Source: Thermoplasmata archaeon (GTDB lineage: Archaea > Thermoplasmatota > Thermoplasmata > Thermoplasmatales > Thermoplasmataceae). Taken from it: a stretch of 8,957 bases of DNA. The stretch is taken from assembly GCA_021804185.1 (NCBI GenBank), contig JAJZKL010000017.1, positions 1 to 8,957 of the forward strand. Direction: 5' to 3'. Shown one piece after another: positions 1-6,914 of the stretch. Under the pieces are notes generated by a model that had not been told where the DNA came from, searched no databases, and worked only from the letters and a program-made list of their open reading frames with translations. A program made the position numbers and the translations under genes. How positions within the stretch are numbered: position 1 is the first letter of the stretch; each line of letters begins with the position of its first letter.

Positions 1-2
1 AG

Positions 3-332
3 AAAGAAGATGGATCAGGCTTCCTTATTGTCACTCACATTATTGATGACATTTACCCCATTGCAGATCGTACATATCTGATGCATTCGGGAAGTATAAA
101 GCTCATATCAGACACAGGAAATGGTAATTCCGGAAATAAGATTTATACAGTTGCTATCAGGACCAGTGATTTGGAGGGAATCATGAAATCCCTTAGTCAA
201 TTTAATCCTGTTCAGTCCGGACAGGAAATTATACTCAAGGGAGTTGATGTGTATAGTATAATTGGCCATCTATCTGAAAAGCAGGTGAAATCCATAATGA
301 GCATAAGAAAATTCACGGAGATGCCTTCTTGA
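3..332 (+). CDS. ABC transporter ATP-binding protein, C-terminal part (5' end outside window)
   Basis: The frame is open from the left edge to the TGA at 330-332, giving about 109 residues; the true start lies outside the window. Near the beginning it reads FLIVTHIIDD, which fits the end of the Walker B strand region followed by the H-loop (switch) histidine of ABC ATPases, codon 36-38. After it comes the usual ADRTYLMHSGSIK pattern of the last beta strands of the nucleotide-binding domain. The remaining 70 residues or so are a variable C-terminal extension, as in ABC-2 type exporter ATPases. It would hydrolyse ATP to power the permease that follows. The Walker A, Q-loop and signature motifs are not in the window, so subfamily and substrate cannot be told. 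An internal ATG at 81 is not the start, because the family match runs through it without a break. Confidence 0.85.
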   Translation, partial: KEDGSGFLIVTHIIDDIYPIADRTYLMHSGSIKLISDTGNGNSGNKIYTVAIRTSDLEGIMKSLSQFNPVQSGQEIILKGVDVYSIIGHLSEKQVKSIMSIRKFTEMPS

Positions 333-1072
333 AACATATTTTTAATGACCGTAACAAAGCGTATATTGAGGTTATCTCGTCCATTGTTGACCCGCTATAT
401 TCCAGAGAGATAATTTTTGTCATTTTCGTTCTCCTGACAACTTACGCTTATTTCTCTACCACGTCGCATACGGGATTAATAGTCACCCCTTCTGACGTCA
501 TGATCCCGATAACTTTTCCGCTTTTTACTGTTCTTCTTATATACTCCGGAGTTGTTGCTGGCAACCTTGGCAATTTCATTGGAAAAGGTGCGGAGGCATT
601 TTTCCTGACCTCCCCTGTAAGCAGATTCAGGTTTTATCTCAGTGTTTGGCTATCTGCAATTGTTTTTTCATTCCTTCTATACGGCTTGTATACTGTTCTG
701 CTGATACATCTCTTGACTTTTACATTGTTTTCTTTTTATGCCAGAATAGTTCTGCTGGTAACATTATCTTCCCTAGCACTTTATACATCCACTGGCATGC
801 TTATATCAGCCATAACAAGAAATTCAGCATTTTCCTTAGCAGTTGTGCTTGTTTTTTTCTTTGGTCTCTCAATTTACTCTTCAACTATCTTTCCAAATTC
901 TCCCTTTGGTGATTCCTTTGTTTCCGGAATAATGTTCTTTAGCGAGTACTCATCAGAAACAGGCATTGCATTATGGCCTTCCATAATTATTATTCTGTTA
1001 TCAATTGTTATTTTTCTCTCTAGCTATTTAATATCAAAGAACAGGGATCAGAGGAGTGGTAGGAGTGCTTAG
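329..1072 (+). CDS. ABC-2 type transporter permease, six membrane segments
   Basis: A 247-residue polytopic membrane protein starting at a TTG whose last two bases are the first two of the ATPase stop codon (TTGA), which implies translational coupling. Hydrophobic segments lie near residues 28-45, 56-78, 104-132, 138-161, 168-188 and 214-236. The stretch FFLTSPVSRFRFYLSVW (about 91-107) between the second and third segments has the 'hydrophobic-PxSR-aromatic' look of ABC-2 permeases (known for the family). There is no large soluble domain. It should form the membrane channel of an exporter with the ATPase encoded just upstream. The substrate is unknown; family members export drugs, lipids, polysaccharide or sodium. 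The stop codon at 1070-1072 overlaps the start of the next gene. Confidence 0.75.
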   Translation: MKHIFNDRNKAYIEVISSIVDPLYSREIIFVIFVLLTTYAYFSTTSHTGLIVTPSDVMIPITFPLFTVLLIYSGVVAGNLGNFIGKGAEAFFLTSPVSRFRFYLSVWLSAIVFSFLLYGLYTVLLIHLLTFTLFSFYARIVLLVTLSSLALYTSTGMLISAITRNSAFSLAVVLVFFFGLSIYSSTIFPNSPFGDSFVSGIMFFSEYSSETGIALWPSIIIILLSIVIFLSSYLISKNRDQRSGRSA

Positions 1073-1610
1073 AAAGAATTATATAAAATCAGTACTCATT
1101 CTTCTTGCTTTTTTTGTTCTTTTTTCGATGCTTTACGCAGGTTCCCAGAACAACGTGTTTGCTCAGGGATCTATGGGACAGAAGCAATTTACGGACTTTA
1201 CATCGTACTCCAGCGGATTAAACCTTTCAATATACATAGACTATGATATACCATCCCATATTGCTTCAAATGTGACAATAGTCACAGGAATTGAGATATA
1301 CAGGGATATGCCCTCGAATCATTCCTTGCTCATCCTGAATTATAGCACAAGATCTAACATGGAACTGGTGGAAAGATCTGTTCCGTCGGATCCGGGCAAT
1401 TATTCGATTGTACTGTCAACATCGGTTATTGGAAACAACCATTCTAAATCTGAGGTTTTAATGCTCCCACCTAATGCTACATCACTGTATGTGTCCGTAA
1501 ACATGCCCAGGTCAATGATTTTTATGTATCCCATGATCGCCTTTGGAATAATGACTGCGGCTATGATCCCTGTCACAATCCGGTTTGGCAAATCCATGTT
1601 TGGAATCTGA
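1065..1610 (+). CDS. Small surface protein anchored at both ends, dense in N-glycosylation sequons; ABC-module partner
   Basis: I do not recognise a family. I chose the GTG at 1065 because GAGGAG at 1051-1056 lies 8 bases before it; the GTG at 1056 has no spaced ribosome site. This gives 181 residues. A hydrophobic N-terminal segment (about 8-25) ends in a signal-peptide-like YAGSQ...FAQG. A polar, beta-rich ectodomain of about 120 residues follows, then a second membrane segment (about 150-171) and a short RFGKS tail. The ectodomain carries seven N-X-S/T sequons (about N53, N69, N85, N92, N112, N125, N137), as expected of an exported, glycosylated protein of an acidophilic archaeon. It overlaps the permease by 8 bases, so it is probably made with it and may be an extracytoplasmic subunit or sensor of the same transporter. 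Its role in that complex is inference. Confidence 0.65.
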   Translation: MLRKNYIKSVLILLAFFVLFSMLYAGSQNNVFAQGSMGQKQFTDFTSYSSGLNLSIYIDYDIPSHIASNVTIVTGIEIYRDMPSNHSLLILNYSTRSNMELVERSVPSDPGNYSIVLSTSVIGNNHSKSEVLMLPPNATSLYVSVNMPRSMIFMYPMIAFGIMTAAMIPVTIRFGKSMFGI

Positions 1611-1613
1611 TCA

Positions 1614-1619
1614 TTTTTT
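1614..1619 (+). terminator. T-tract terminator after the ABC module
   Basis: Six T residues begin 3 bases after the stop codon of the third gene of the left block. Archaeal transcription usually ends at such T-rich tracts without needing a hairpin, and no gene on the + strand follows for about 3 kb, so this is the likely end of the ABC transporter transcript. No stem-loop was seen. Confidence 0.35.
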
Positions 1620-1632
1620 AAGCGGATTGCTT

Positions 1633-1937
1633 TCAATTCCCTTGGTTTTCAGAGACATACTCCACCGCCATCACAGACTGCGCTTCCTGCTTAATTGACT
1701 GGATGAGCCCCTCTGTGGAAGGCTGGACTCCAGTCTCTAAGGCCTTGAATACAGAAGTGCTCCCCCAACTTTGCGTCCATTAACTGGATAAACAATTTCC
1801 CCACGTAATACAATTCCCATACAAAAATGAAAACAAAGGCATAACAGATTCCAGAAGGTTTCTTTTGATTCAATAGGTTTGGTTATTGGTTCGGGGACAC
1901 CATATGGAATAATGCCGGTTACAAAGAGAAAAACCAT
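1633..1937 (-). pseudogene. Frameshifted small membrane-anchored hypothetical protein
   Basis: Two minus-strand frames join into one plausible protein if a single G is added to the GGGGG run whose complement lies at 1762-1766. The first part runs from ATG at 1937 with a hydrophobic start (MVFLFVTGIIPYG), a linker PEPITKPIESKE, a second cysteine-rich hydrophobic stretch and GEIVYPVNGRKVGG. The second part continues STSVFKALETG, then a helical, polar tail (TEGLIQSIKQEAQSVMAVEY) ending at TGA 1633-1635. The repaired frame would be 101 residues (305+1 bases divides by 3). As the sequence stands, the first frame stops after an out-of-frame tail at 1737. I recognise no family. The gene is convergent with the ABC module and the only content of the 470-base gap. 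It may be a real gene hit by a base-calling error, a recent pseudogene, or chance; a TTG at 1976 could extend the start. Confidence 0.35.
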
Positions 1938-2080
1938 GGAGAATATAGCCGGTATGTTTAATCGGTTGCAAAACAAGTAAAAGTGAAATTGAATAAAATA
2001 ATCAGTACTTATTTTTAGGAGACCACATTTCTAATGGAAATAGAGACAAATGAAAGAAATTTTGGTCGAATATTTTAACC

Positions 2081-2899
2081 TCAGATAGCCTTGTACCTCT
2101 TCAGTGAAACCTCGTATATGTCCCCTTCAGAACCAAGAGTATTCAGGAGTTCGTCAACCTTGTTCTGATCTATTCCAAGGTTGGATGACGCAATTACCAG
2201 GTCTTCATACCTGCATCCCTTGCCATCCGTATCGTTGTTCTTTACATAGTCAAGCACTACCTGCTTGAACTCCGTCTCATGGCTCTCTGGTCTTTTGGCA
2301 GATGACGAGAGTATAAGCTGCTCAAAGTTCTGGAAATCATACTCCGGGTATTTCTCCCTTGCCCTTATGGCACTCTGCGCCTCCTCTTTCGTGTATCCTA
2401 GCTGCGTGAGGCTCTTTTCATTGCTTTCCGGGTTTTTCAGTGCTTCCCTGATTGCGTACAGTTTTCTTCTTGCAATGTATTTTGTCTTGAGATTCCAGAA
2501 ATCAACTGTCTCCTGAGAAGTTTTTCCAGTAAATTCCGGATTTATGTTGAAGTACATTGCACCTTCGGCTGTCTTGAAGGGGTTTATCCTGCCCATTATG
2601 AAAACTGTATCGTTCACCTCAAGTGAATCTATCTCAGCTTTCTGTTCCTGCCTGAACTCGCTCTGGAAAACACTCACGTAGAAGGACCCGACAGCATCCG
2701 ATACTGTGATCTTTGTGAGGTTCTCATCCGGGAACTTCTGGGTAACGGTTCCTGTCAGCATCACCCTTTTCACCCTGGTTCCAAGTGGAGTCACGACATA
2801 GGGTTTTCCTTTCTCTTCCGGTTCCAGTTCCTCAATGATCTTGCAGTCCTTAAGCTCCCGTGAGAATATCCATTTTGAAGGTTCTCTTTTCTGCATCAT
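2081..2899 (-). CDS. RPA-associated protein (OB fold plus C-terminal winged helix, COG3390-like)
   Basis: A 272-residue protein whose ATG overlaps the RPA stop codon by 4 bases (ATGA), so the two are made together. After an N-terminal stretch it has an OB-fold-like beta region at about 43-125 (RVMLTGTVTQKF, ITVSDAVGSFYVSVF, VFIMGRINPF), a charged helical linker at 130-205, and a C-terminal region at about 207-272 that looks like a winged helix (FKQVVLDYVKNN, YEDLVIASSNLGI, VDELLNTLGSEGDIYEV, ending RYKAI). This OB-plus-winged-helix layout resembles the RPA32 subunit, and in euryarchaea such a gene commonly follows the RPA gene (established for the family). It probably binds RPA and helps it in replication and repair. 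The linker contains a short UBA/RuvA-III-like helical motif, SLTQLGYTKEEAQSAI (about 163-178). Confidence 0.8.
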   Translation of the reverse strand: MMQKREPSKWIFSRELKDCKIIEELEPEEKGKPYVVTPLGTRVKRVMLTGTVTQKFPDENLTKITVSDAVGSFYVSVFQSEFRQEQKAEIDSLEVNDTVFIMGRINPFKTAEGAMYFNINPEFTGKTSQETVDFWNLKTKYIARRKLYAIREALKNPESNEKSLTQLGYTKEEAQSAIRAREKYPEYDFQNFEQLILSSSAKRPESHETEFKQVVLDYVKNNDTDGKGCRYEDLVIASSNLGIDQNKVDELLNTLGSEGDIYEVSLKRYKAI

Positions 2900-3981
2900 G
2901 CAAACTCAGCCTCCATCTGCCTGTCCAGTTCCGATATTACTGCCTCATTTACCGGATTCATGCTTCTTATTCGGAAACTGAGACCATTCTGGCCGTTCCG
3001 GAAATCTCCAGTTGCAAGAAATGCATGTCCCTGTATTGCTGCCTGAAGCTTCTGGAAAATCTCCTTCTTGTTGAGTTTTACATTATTTATCGTGAGTTCC
3101 TCCTCCTTCATTCCAATAAGTGGCAGAAGGGCCTCCTTGCCAGCTGTCGACTGCACATAAGAAGTCCCGTCGTCAAGCGTGAAATATGAGAAGATATCAA
3201 GAACCTGTGGAGCAGTGGGATGATCGGGGCACCTGAGATCATCGATCCTTTTCCTGCATTCTGAGCACCTGGTCAGGATTCCACTTTTTTCACCGAAACT
3301 TACGGCAAAGGCCGCTACTCTTATGCCACCAACTGGGGAGTTGATATCCTCTATGTTTGATATCTTTCTCTCACCTATGACTGAATTCGATTCCTGGACC
3401 TTAGTCCTGTCCCCTATGGATACCCTGAGTCTTGAATTGTATTCTGAAACTCTTGCACCCTCGATCTTTACGACCTTGCCTTCCTGCAGTTTCTGCCCGA
3501 ATGATGTCATCTGGATCTGGCCCGTATCGTCCTCGACCGTTGTGCTGTAAAGCAGCTTTTCTTCCCCGTCCTTCTGGTATTTCCTTTCATTGACCTGCCC
3601 TATTCTACCCTCGATTGATACAAACGGATCGTTTATGTTTAGATTCCTTATCTTGTAGTCCCTGTAATTCCTTTTAACCTCCATTGTATCTTCGGTCTTC
3701 AGGATGACCTCAGTCCTGGAATCTATGTTAAGCCTGAGTTTCTCATTATATTCCCTGACGCTGCAGAATTTTATTTCCACAACATCACCGGGGCGTATTG
3801 TGTTAGGGAAAGCCCATGCCGTGAATGGTATAGTTCCGGTCTCATCCCCAATCAGCCCGTAATAGTAAACAGATTCTCCCCTTTCGTTCTTTATGTCTTT
3901 CTTGTCCACTGACAGTATTTTTCCTTTTATGGAAATATCCTTTGAATCCTTCTCAATGTCCTTGATCTTTATATTTGCCAT
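2896..3981 (-). CDS. rpa: Replication protein A, single-stranded-DNA-binding protein with three OB folds and a zinc finger
   Basis: A 361-residue archaeal RPA large-subunit homologue. Three OB-fold units can be seen. The first, at about 16-92, runs from ISIKGKILSVDKKD to LRLNIDSRTEVI. The second, at about 116-196, runs from FVSIEGRIGQVNERKY to LRVSIGDRTKV. The third, at about 205-340, carries a zinc-binding insert C239-x2-C242-x8-C251-x2-H254. The first two end in near-identical REYNEKLRL/SEYNSRLRV strands, as in repeated DNA-binding domains. It coats single-stranded DNA during replication, recombination and repair. A GGAG (complement at 3990-3993) lies 8 bases before the ATG at 3981. It is the middle gene of a three-gene operon, 13 bases after the YbjN-like gene and overlapping the RPA-associated gene by 4 bases. 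No key residue appears to be missing. Confidence 0.9.
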   Translation of the reverse strand: MANIKIKDIEKDSKDISIKGKILSVDKKDIKNERGESVYYYGLIGDETGTIPFTAWAFPNTIRPGDVVEIKFCSVREYNEKLRLNIDSRTEVILKTEDTMEVKRNYRDYKIRNLNINDPFVSIEGRIGQVNERKYQKDGEEKLLYSTTVEDDTGQIQMTSFGQKLQEGKVVKIEGARVSEYNSRLRVSIGDRTKVQESNSVIGERKISNIEDINSPVGGIRVAAFAVSFGEKSGILTRCSECRKRIDDLRCPDHPTAPQVLDIFSYFTLDDGTSYVQSTAGKEALLPLIGMKEEELTINNVKLNKKEIFQKLQAAIQGHAFLATGDFRNGQNGLSFRIRSMNPVNEAVISELDRQMEAEFA

Positions 3982-3994
3982 GATTCAGTCTCCA

Positions 3995-4600
3995 TCAGGC
4001 ATACATGCCTGTACTTGTTCCCCCTTTCTTCCCTGTAAATCTGTTCATTACCTGTTCGGCTTCCTCCTTACTCAATCCGACCTTTGTTATCAGGTAATTT
4101 TTGACATCCTCCGGGCTCTTTCCCTGGGCAAGCATTTCCTGAACCATCATGATCATCCGTTCGGCTATGCTCTGATTGAACTGGTCCTCCAGTTTGAGTG
4201 TCCTTACAAGGACGTATATAGACGACAGGAGAATATTCAGCGCATCCTCCAGTTCTTCCTTGGTGAAACTTGAAGTCTCGAAATCCGTCCTCAAGACTAT
4301 CTCCTCGTTTATCCCGTCAATCATGAACTTCACCAGATCTATCTGCTTGTTCAGTATAAGGAGTGATCTGTAGGTTGCAAGCCTTGGCTGATTTTCCATA
4401 ACGGCAGTTTCTATTCCTGTTTTCAGGAATATTTCCAGGTAATTACCAAAATATGCCATGTAAATCCTGAAGGGCAGTTTTTCATTCATCAGGATCATGT
4501 AGTTCTCCCCCTCGTCGATCTGCCATTTCATCCCTACAAGGCTTTTGGAGTCATCAGTTCCATTTTCAAGCCATGATTTTATATCGTTTTTGTCTACCAT
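3995..4600 (-). CDS. YbjN/type III chaperone-like fold protein, first gene of the RPA operon
   Basis: A soluble protein of about 201 residues. I chose the ATG at 4600 because a TATA-like box sits about 30 bases upstream, the normal archaeal distance for a leaderless mRNA; a GTG at 4678 would add 26 residues, but it lies upstream of that box. The pattern is that of YbjN-like proteins (type III secretion chaperone-like fold): an amphipathic start, a strand MKWQIDEGENYMILMN, LPFRIYMAYFGNYLEIFL, then YRSLLILNKQIDLVKFMID, NEEIVLRTDF and FTKEELEDALNILLSS. A helical tail ends in SPEDVKNYLITKVGLSKEEA, a UBA-like motif, and a disordered GKKGGTSTG. The fold call is pattern recognition, not a search result. 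YbjN-like folds mostly hold or chaperone partner proteins, so placement 13 bases before RPA suggests help with RPA assembly or stability, which is inference. Confidence 0.6.
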   Translation of the reverse strand: MVDKNDIKSWLENGTDDSKSLVGMKWQIDEGENYMILMNEKLPFRIYMAYFGNYLEIFLKTGIETAVMENQPRLATYRSLLILNKQIDLVKFMIDGINEEIVLRTDFETSSFTKEELEDALNILLSSIYVLVRTLKLEDQFNQSIAERMIMMVQEMLAQGKSPEDVKNYLITKVGLSKEEAEQVMNRFTGKKGGTSTGMYA

Positions 4601-4628
4601 AAATACTATATCACTATACATTAAGCCA

Positions 4629-4636
4629 ATATATTT
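4629..4636 (-). promoter_or_regulatory. TATA box of the RPA operon
   Basis: On the minus strand the sequence reads AAATATAT preceded by AAAAAG, matching a purine-rich BRE followed by a TATA element. Its centre is about 32 bases before the ATG at 4600, so transcription would start within a few bases of that ATG, giving an almost leaderless mRNA. No Shine-Dalgarno site precedes the ATG, which agrees. Confidence 0.45.
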
Positions 4637-4778
4637 CTTTTTGATTCCCCGTTCATATGGGCGGATCGATATAATCACCTGAATGAATGGCGAGTCCTGT
4701 TGGCGTAGAGAAGATCATGATCCCGGTTCGCCTGGAATAAACCCATTCAATGTAAATACTCAAAAAACATTCACCCGT

Positions 4779-4783
4779 GAGGT
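4779..4783 (+). promoter_or_regulatory. Ribosome binding site deciding the MFS transporter start
   Basis: GAGGT, complementary to the conserved archaeal 16S rRNA 3' end, ends 9 bases before the GTG at 4793. It supports the GTG as the start of the transporter, since the next in-frame methionine (residue 13) would cut into the first membrane helix. Confidence 0.55.
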
Positions 4784-4792
4784 CCAGTTCAA

Positions 4793-5950
4793 GTGGCGGT
4801 TTCGAGGGGAATTTCAGGATTTTCCATCATGCTTTCAAGGGTATTTTATTCCCTGAACTGGTTCAACATATCCCCGGCACTGGTCCCAATAGGACAAACC
4901 TTTGGCGTCAATCTTGGCGAGACCGGCCTTCTTCTTTCATCATTCCTCATTGGTGCAGGTATATTCCAGCTACCTGCAGGTGTCATATCTTCAAGGATTG
5001 GTGCAAAGAGGACAGCCATGACAGGCATTTTCATAATGTCGTTTGCCGTAATCGGGTGTGCATATTCTCCCAGCTTCATCATCCTGGTCATTCTCAGGTT
5101 TGCTGTTGGAGTTGGAGCTGCACTTTATTTTTCAACTGCCATAGGGATACTTGGTGAGCTGTACTCAGCAAAACTGACCGCAATGATAGGCATCTACAAC
5201 TCGTCCTACAACATAGGAGCAGGGGCTGGCATAATCCTTTTCACTCCCATAGTGGAAATATATGGCTGGAGATCTGACTTCCTGATCTCGGGCATTGCCA
5301 TGCTGATTGTTACAGTTTTCACATTCATTGTCCTGCCTGCATCAAAAAGATACACAAAGATACAGTTCTCCGCGTTGAAGGAGAGGATCCTCAACCGGAA
5401 GATATGGATTGTGGCTATTGGTTTTGTTGGACTGTGGGCCCTCAACTATACTTTCCCGGAATATTTCTCAACATATGCTCAGAGCACAGGCATACAGGAC
5501 TACATAGCAGGAATCATGGGTGGCATGATCCTGATGTTCGGGATTGCGGGGGGGGTCATATCCGGACTGGTTAAAAAATTCAATGTTATCAGGATATCAA
5601 TTGTTGCAAGCATACTCATAGGAATAGCCATCATCATAATTCCCTTCACAGGGTATTATGGCCTGTGGATTATCATTGCCTTTGAAGGAATGTTTGCAAC
5701 CCTCGTAATATCTCTTGAATACGCAGTTGTGGCGAGAATAGAGACAGATAAAACATACATTGCCCTGAGCCTTGGGCTCATAAATTCCATCCAGATCGGA
5801 ATAGGATCCACGGTTCCATACATATTCGGGTTTATACAGGCGTATGGCTACATCTATTCATGGATATTCCTGGGACTTCTTTCGATCATCACCCTGGTGG
5901 CATTCCTCAGGAGCTCTGTCAGGAAAGAGCTTGAAATATCGGTTGCCTAG
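4793..5950 (+). CDS. Major facilitator superfamily transporter, 12 membrane helices
   Basis: A 385-residue hydrophobic protein of the usual MFS size, starting at GTG with GAGGT 9 bases upstream. The loop between helices 2 and 3 carries the MFS motif A remnant G63-VISS-R68-I-G70-A-K72-R73; the usual acidic residue of motif A is a serine here. Helix 4 has the R102-FAVGVGAALYF pattern, and helix 5 the glycine-rich NIGAGAGIILFTP typical of motif C, followed by YGWRSDF at the 5-6 loop. A basic loop (ASKRYTKIQF, about 183-192) separates the two six-helix halves. It moves a small molecule across the cytoplasmic membrane, but the sequence does not reveal which. It is divergent from the RPA operon and ends 3 bases before the stop of a convergent amidase gene. 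That amidase could act on what it carries, but nothing here proves a link. Confidence 0.85.
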   Translation: MAVSRGISGFSIMLSRVFYSLNWFNISPALVPIGQTFGVNLGETGLLLSSFLIGAGIFQLPAGVISSRIGAKRTAMTGIFIMSFAVIGCAYSPSFIILVILRFAVGVGAALYFSTAIGILGELYSAKLTAMIGIYNSSYNIGAGAGIILFTPIVEIYGWRSDFLISGIAMLIVTVFTFIVLPASKRYTKIQFSALKERILNRKIWIVAIGFVGLWALNYTFPEYFSTYAQSTGIQDYIAGIMGGMILMFGIAGGVISGLVKKFNVIRISIVASILIGIAIIIIPFTGYYGLWIIIAFEGMFATLVISLEYAVVARIETDKTYIALSLGLINSIQIGIGSTVPYIFGFIQAYGYIYSWIFLGLLSIITLVAFLRSSVRKELEISVA

Positions 5951-5953
5951 ACT

Positions 5954-6883
5954 TCAGCGTAATTCCGGTTTCAGCACGCCCGTCGGAAGGCACATGCTAA
6001 CCACGAAGTTGGGCTCGTCCACGATCTCGGATATTCTGAGGTCACCGGCGACACTGCAAAGTATGTAAGCCTCTTCCGGCTTGAATCCGGAAAGTGAAAG
6101 CTGCTGGATCATGTTCTCTGCAGCTTTAACAGATGCCTGGTGCAGGTCAGAATCTATTCCCATGGCGCACATCAGGCTTCCCGATTCCTGGTTCCTCGAA
6201 TATACCACCGGATCCAGTGTCTGCCTTCCCTTTATAATTCTAACCTTTAACCTGACTGTGGCTGAGATCTCTATGGCAGTTCCGCATATCTCACCGTCTC
6301 CCTGCGATGCGTGAGGATCTGAAATTGAGAGCATTGCTCCGTCTATGTTAACCGGAAGTAGAATTCTGGCACCACTGCAGTTCATCTTGTTGTCCATGTT
6401 CCCCCCGAACCTCTGGGGAGGGATCATTCCAAAACTCCCTTTTTCAGGAGCGGTCCCTATAATACCAAGAAATGGCCTGACTGGTATGGTAACATCCTTC
6501 AGGAAATCTGACGAAGATTTTGCCACACCGCCGGAAATATCCCATATTACCAGTGATTCAGGAAACCTGTTCTTGAGAAGACCGAAATCGTTCATTATTG
6601 CAGTCCAACCCCACGAATCTGGGGATATATCCACTATTGTCACTTCAAGTGTGTCCCCTTTCCTGGATCCGGCAACTTCTATGGCCCCAACGGCAGCATC
6701 GAATTTGCTGCTGTCGATTGCCCCAAGGTCACTGAGTTCCGATTCCCTTTTGATCTGCATTGTGGAGGAATCCGGCACTATAACCTCAAGGAGTTCACCA
6801 GGTTCAATCCGGATTACGGGTTTTACTTCAGGGGACCACTTAAAGTGAAGGTTTTTCTCGTTGCGTCCATCCAGTGTTTTCAT
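5954..6883 (-). CDS. Acetamidase/formamidase family amidohydrolase
   Basis: A 309-residue enzyme of the FmdA/AmdA family, full-length for the family. Signature parts are all present in order: the ISPDSWGWTA region (about 86-95), FLGIIGTAPEKGSFGMIPP (about 138-156), RFGGNMD at 158-164, SDPHASQGDGEICGTAIE at 188-205 and the C-terminal EAYILCSVAGDLRISEIVD (about 271-289). The family releases ammonia from short-chain amides such as formamide or acetamide in the cytoplasm. The strongly conserved 'GDxHAxQGDGE' block has serine for the first glycine here; the rest of the block is intact, so activity is expected. The ATG at 6883 has no ribosome site, and a weak TATA-like element 23-28 bases upstream suggests a leaderless mRNA. 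The substrate cannot be fixed, as several archaeal paralogues are uncharacterised. It lies 3 bases from the convergent MFS gene. Confidence 0.88.
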   Translation of the reverse strand: MKTLDGRNEKNLHFKWSPEVKPVIRIEPGELLEVIVPDSSTMQIKRESELSDLGAIDSSKFDAAVGAIEVAGSRKGDTLEVTIVDISPDSWGWTAIMNDFGLLKNRFPESLVIWDISGGVAKSSSDFLKDVTIPVRPFLGIIGTAPEKGSFGMIPPQRFGGNMDNKMNCSGARILLPVNIDGAMLSISDPHASQGDGEICGTAIEISATVRLKVRIIKGRQTLDPVVYSRNQESGSLMCAMGIDSDLHQASVKAAENMIQQLSLSGFKPEEAYILCSVAGDLRISEIVDEPNFVVSMCLPTGVLKPELR

Positions 6884-6904
6884 GGATGAGAATTGACAAG
6901 AATG

Positions 6905-6914
6905 GATTTAGATA
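6905..6914 (-). promoter_or_regulatory. Weak TATA-like element for the amidase gene
   Basis: The minus strand reads TATCTAAATC, centred about 26 bases before the ATG at 6883. That is the distance expected if transcription starts at the ATG itself, and no Shine-Dalgarno site is present. The match to a TATA consensus is loose. Confidence 0.3.

Noticed and set aside
1400..1636. A 78-codon minus-strand frame opposite the sequon-rich surface protein
   Set aside because: It is antisense to a gene with a good signal segment and sequon pattern, and has no recognisable features or ribosome site.
1691..1873. The minus-strand frame reading GICYAFVFIFVWELYY, considered as a separate small membrane protein
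   Set aside because: Its hydrophobic run is the shifted frame of the candidate repaired gene at 1633-1937. Its second half reads less naturally, and it has no start signal.
2023..2081. A 14-codon + strand frame (ATG 2034) after a GGAGA
   Set aside because: It is too short and runs into the 3' end of the RPA-associated gene; the codons look random.
2860..4273. Several + strand open frames opposite the RPA operon (2860-3189, 3323-3550, 3893-4273)
   Set aside because: They are antisense shadows of genes with clear OB-fold or YbjN-like patterns and show no domain of their own.
4777..5157. A 126-codon frame overlapping the start of the MFS gene
   Set aside because: It is the same strand in another frame, rich in Cys, His and Trp, which is typical of a shadow frame. 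The MFS frame has motif A and the membrane helices.
6345..6848. A 167-codon open frame on the + strand inside the amidase gene
   Set aside because: It lies wholly antisense to a full-length acetamidase/formamidase with all family motifs. Its protein looks like no family, and there is no ribosome site.
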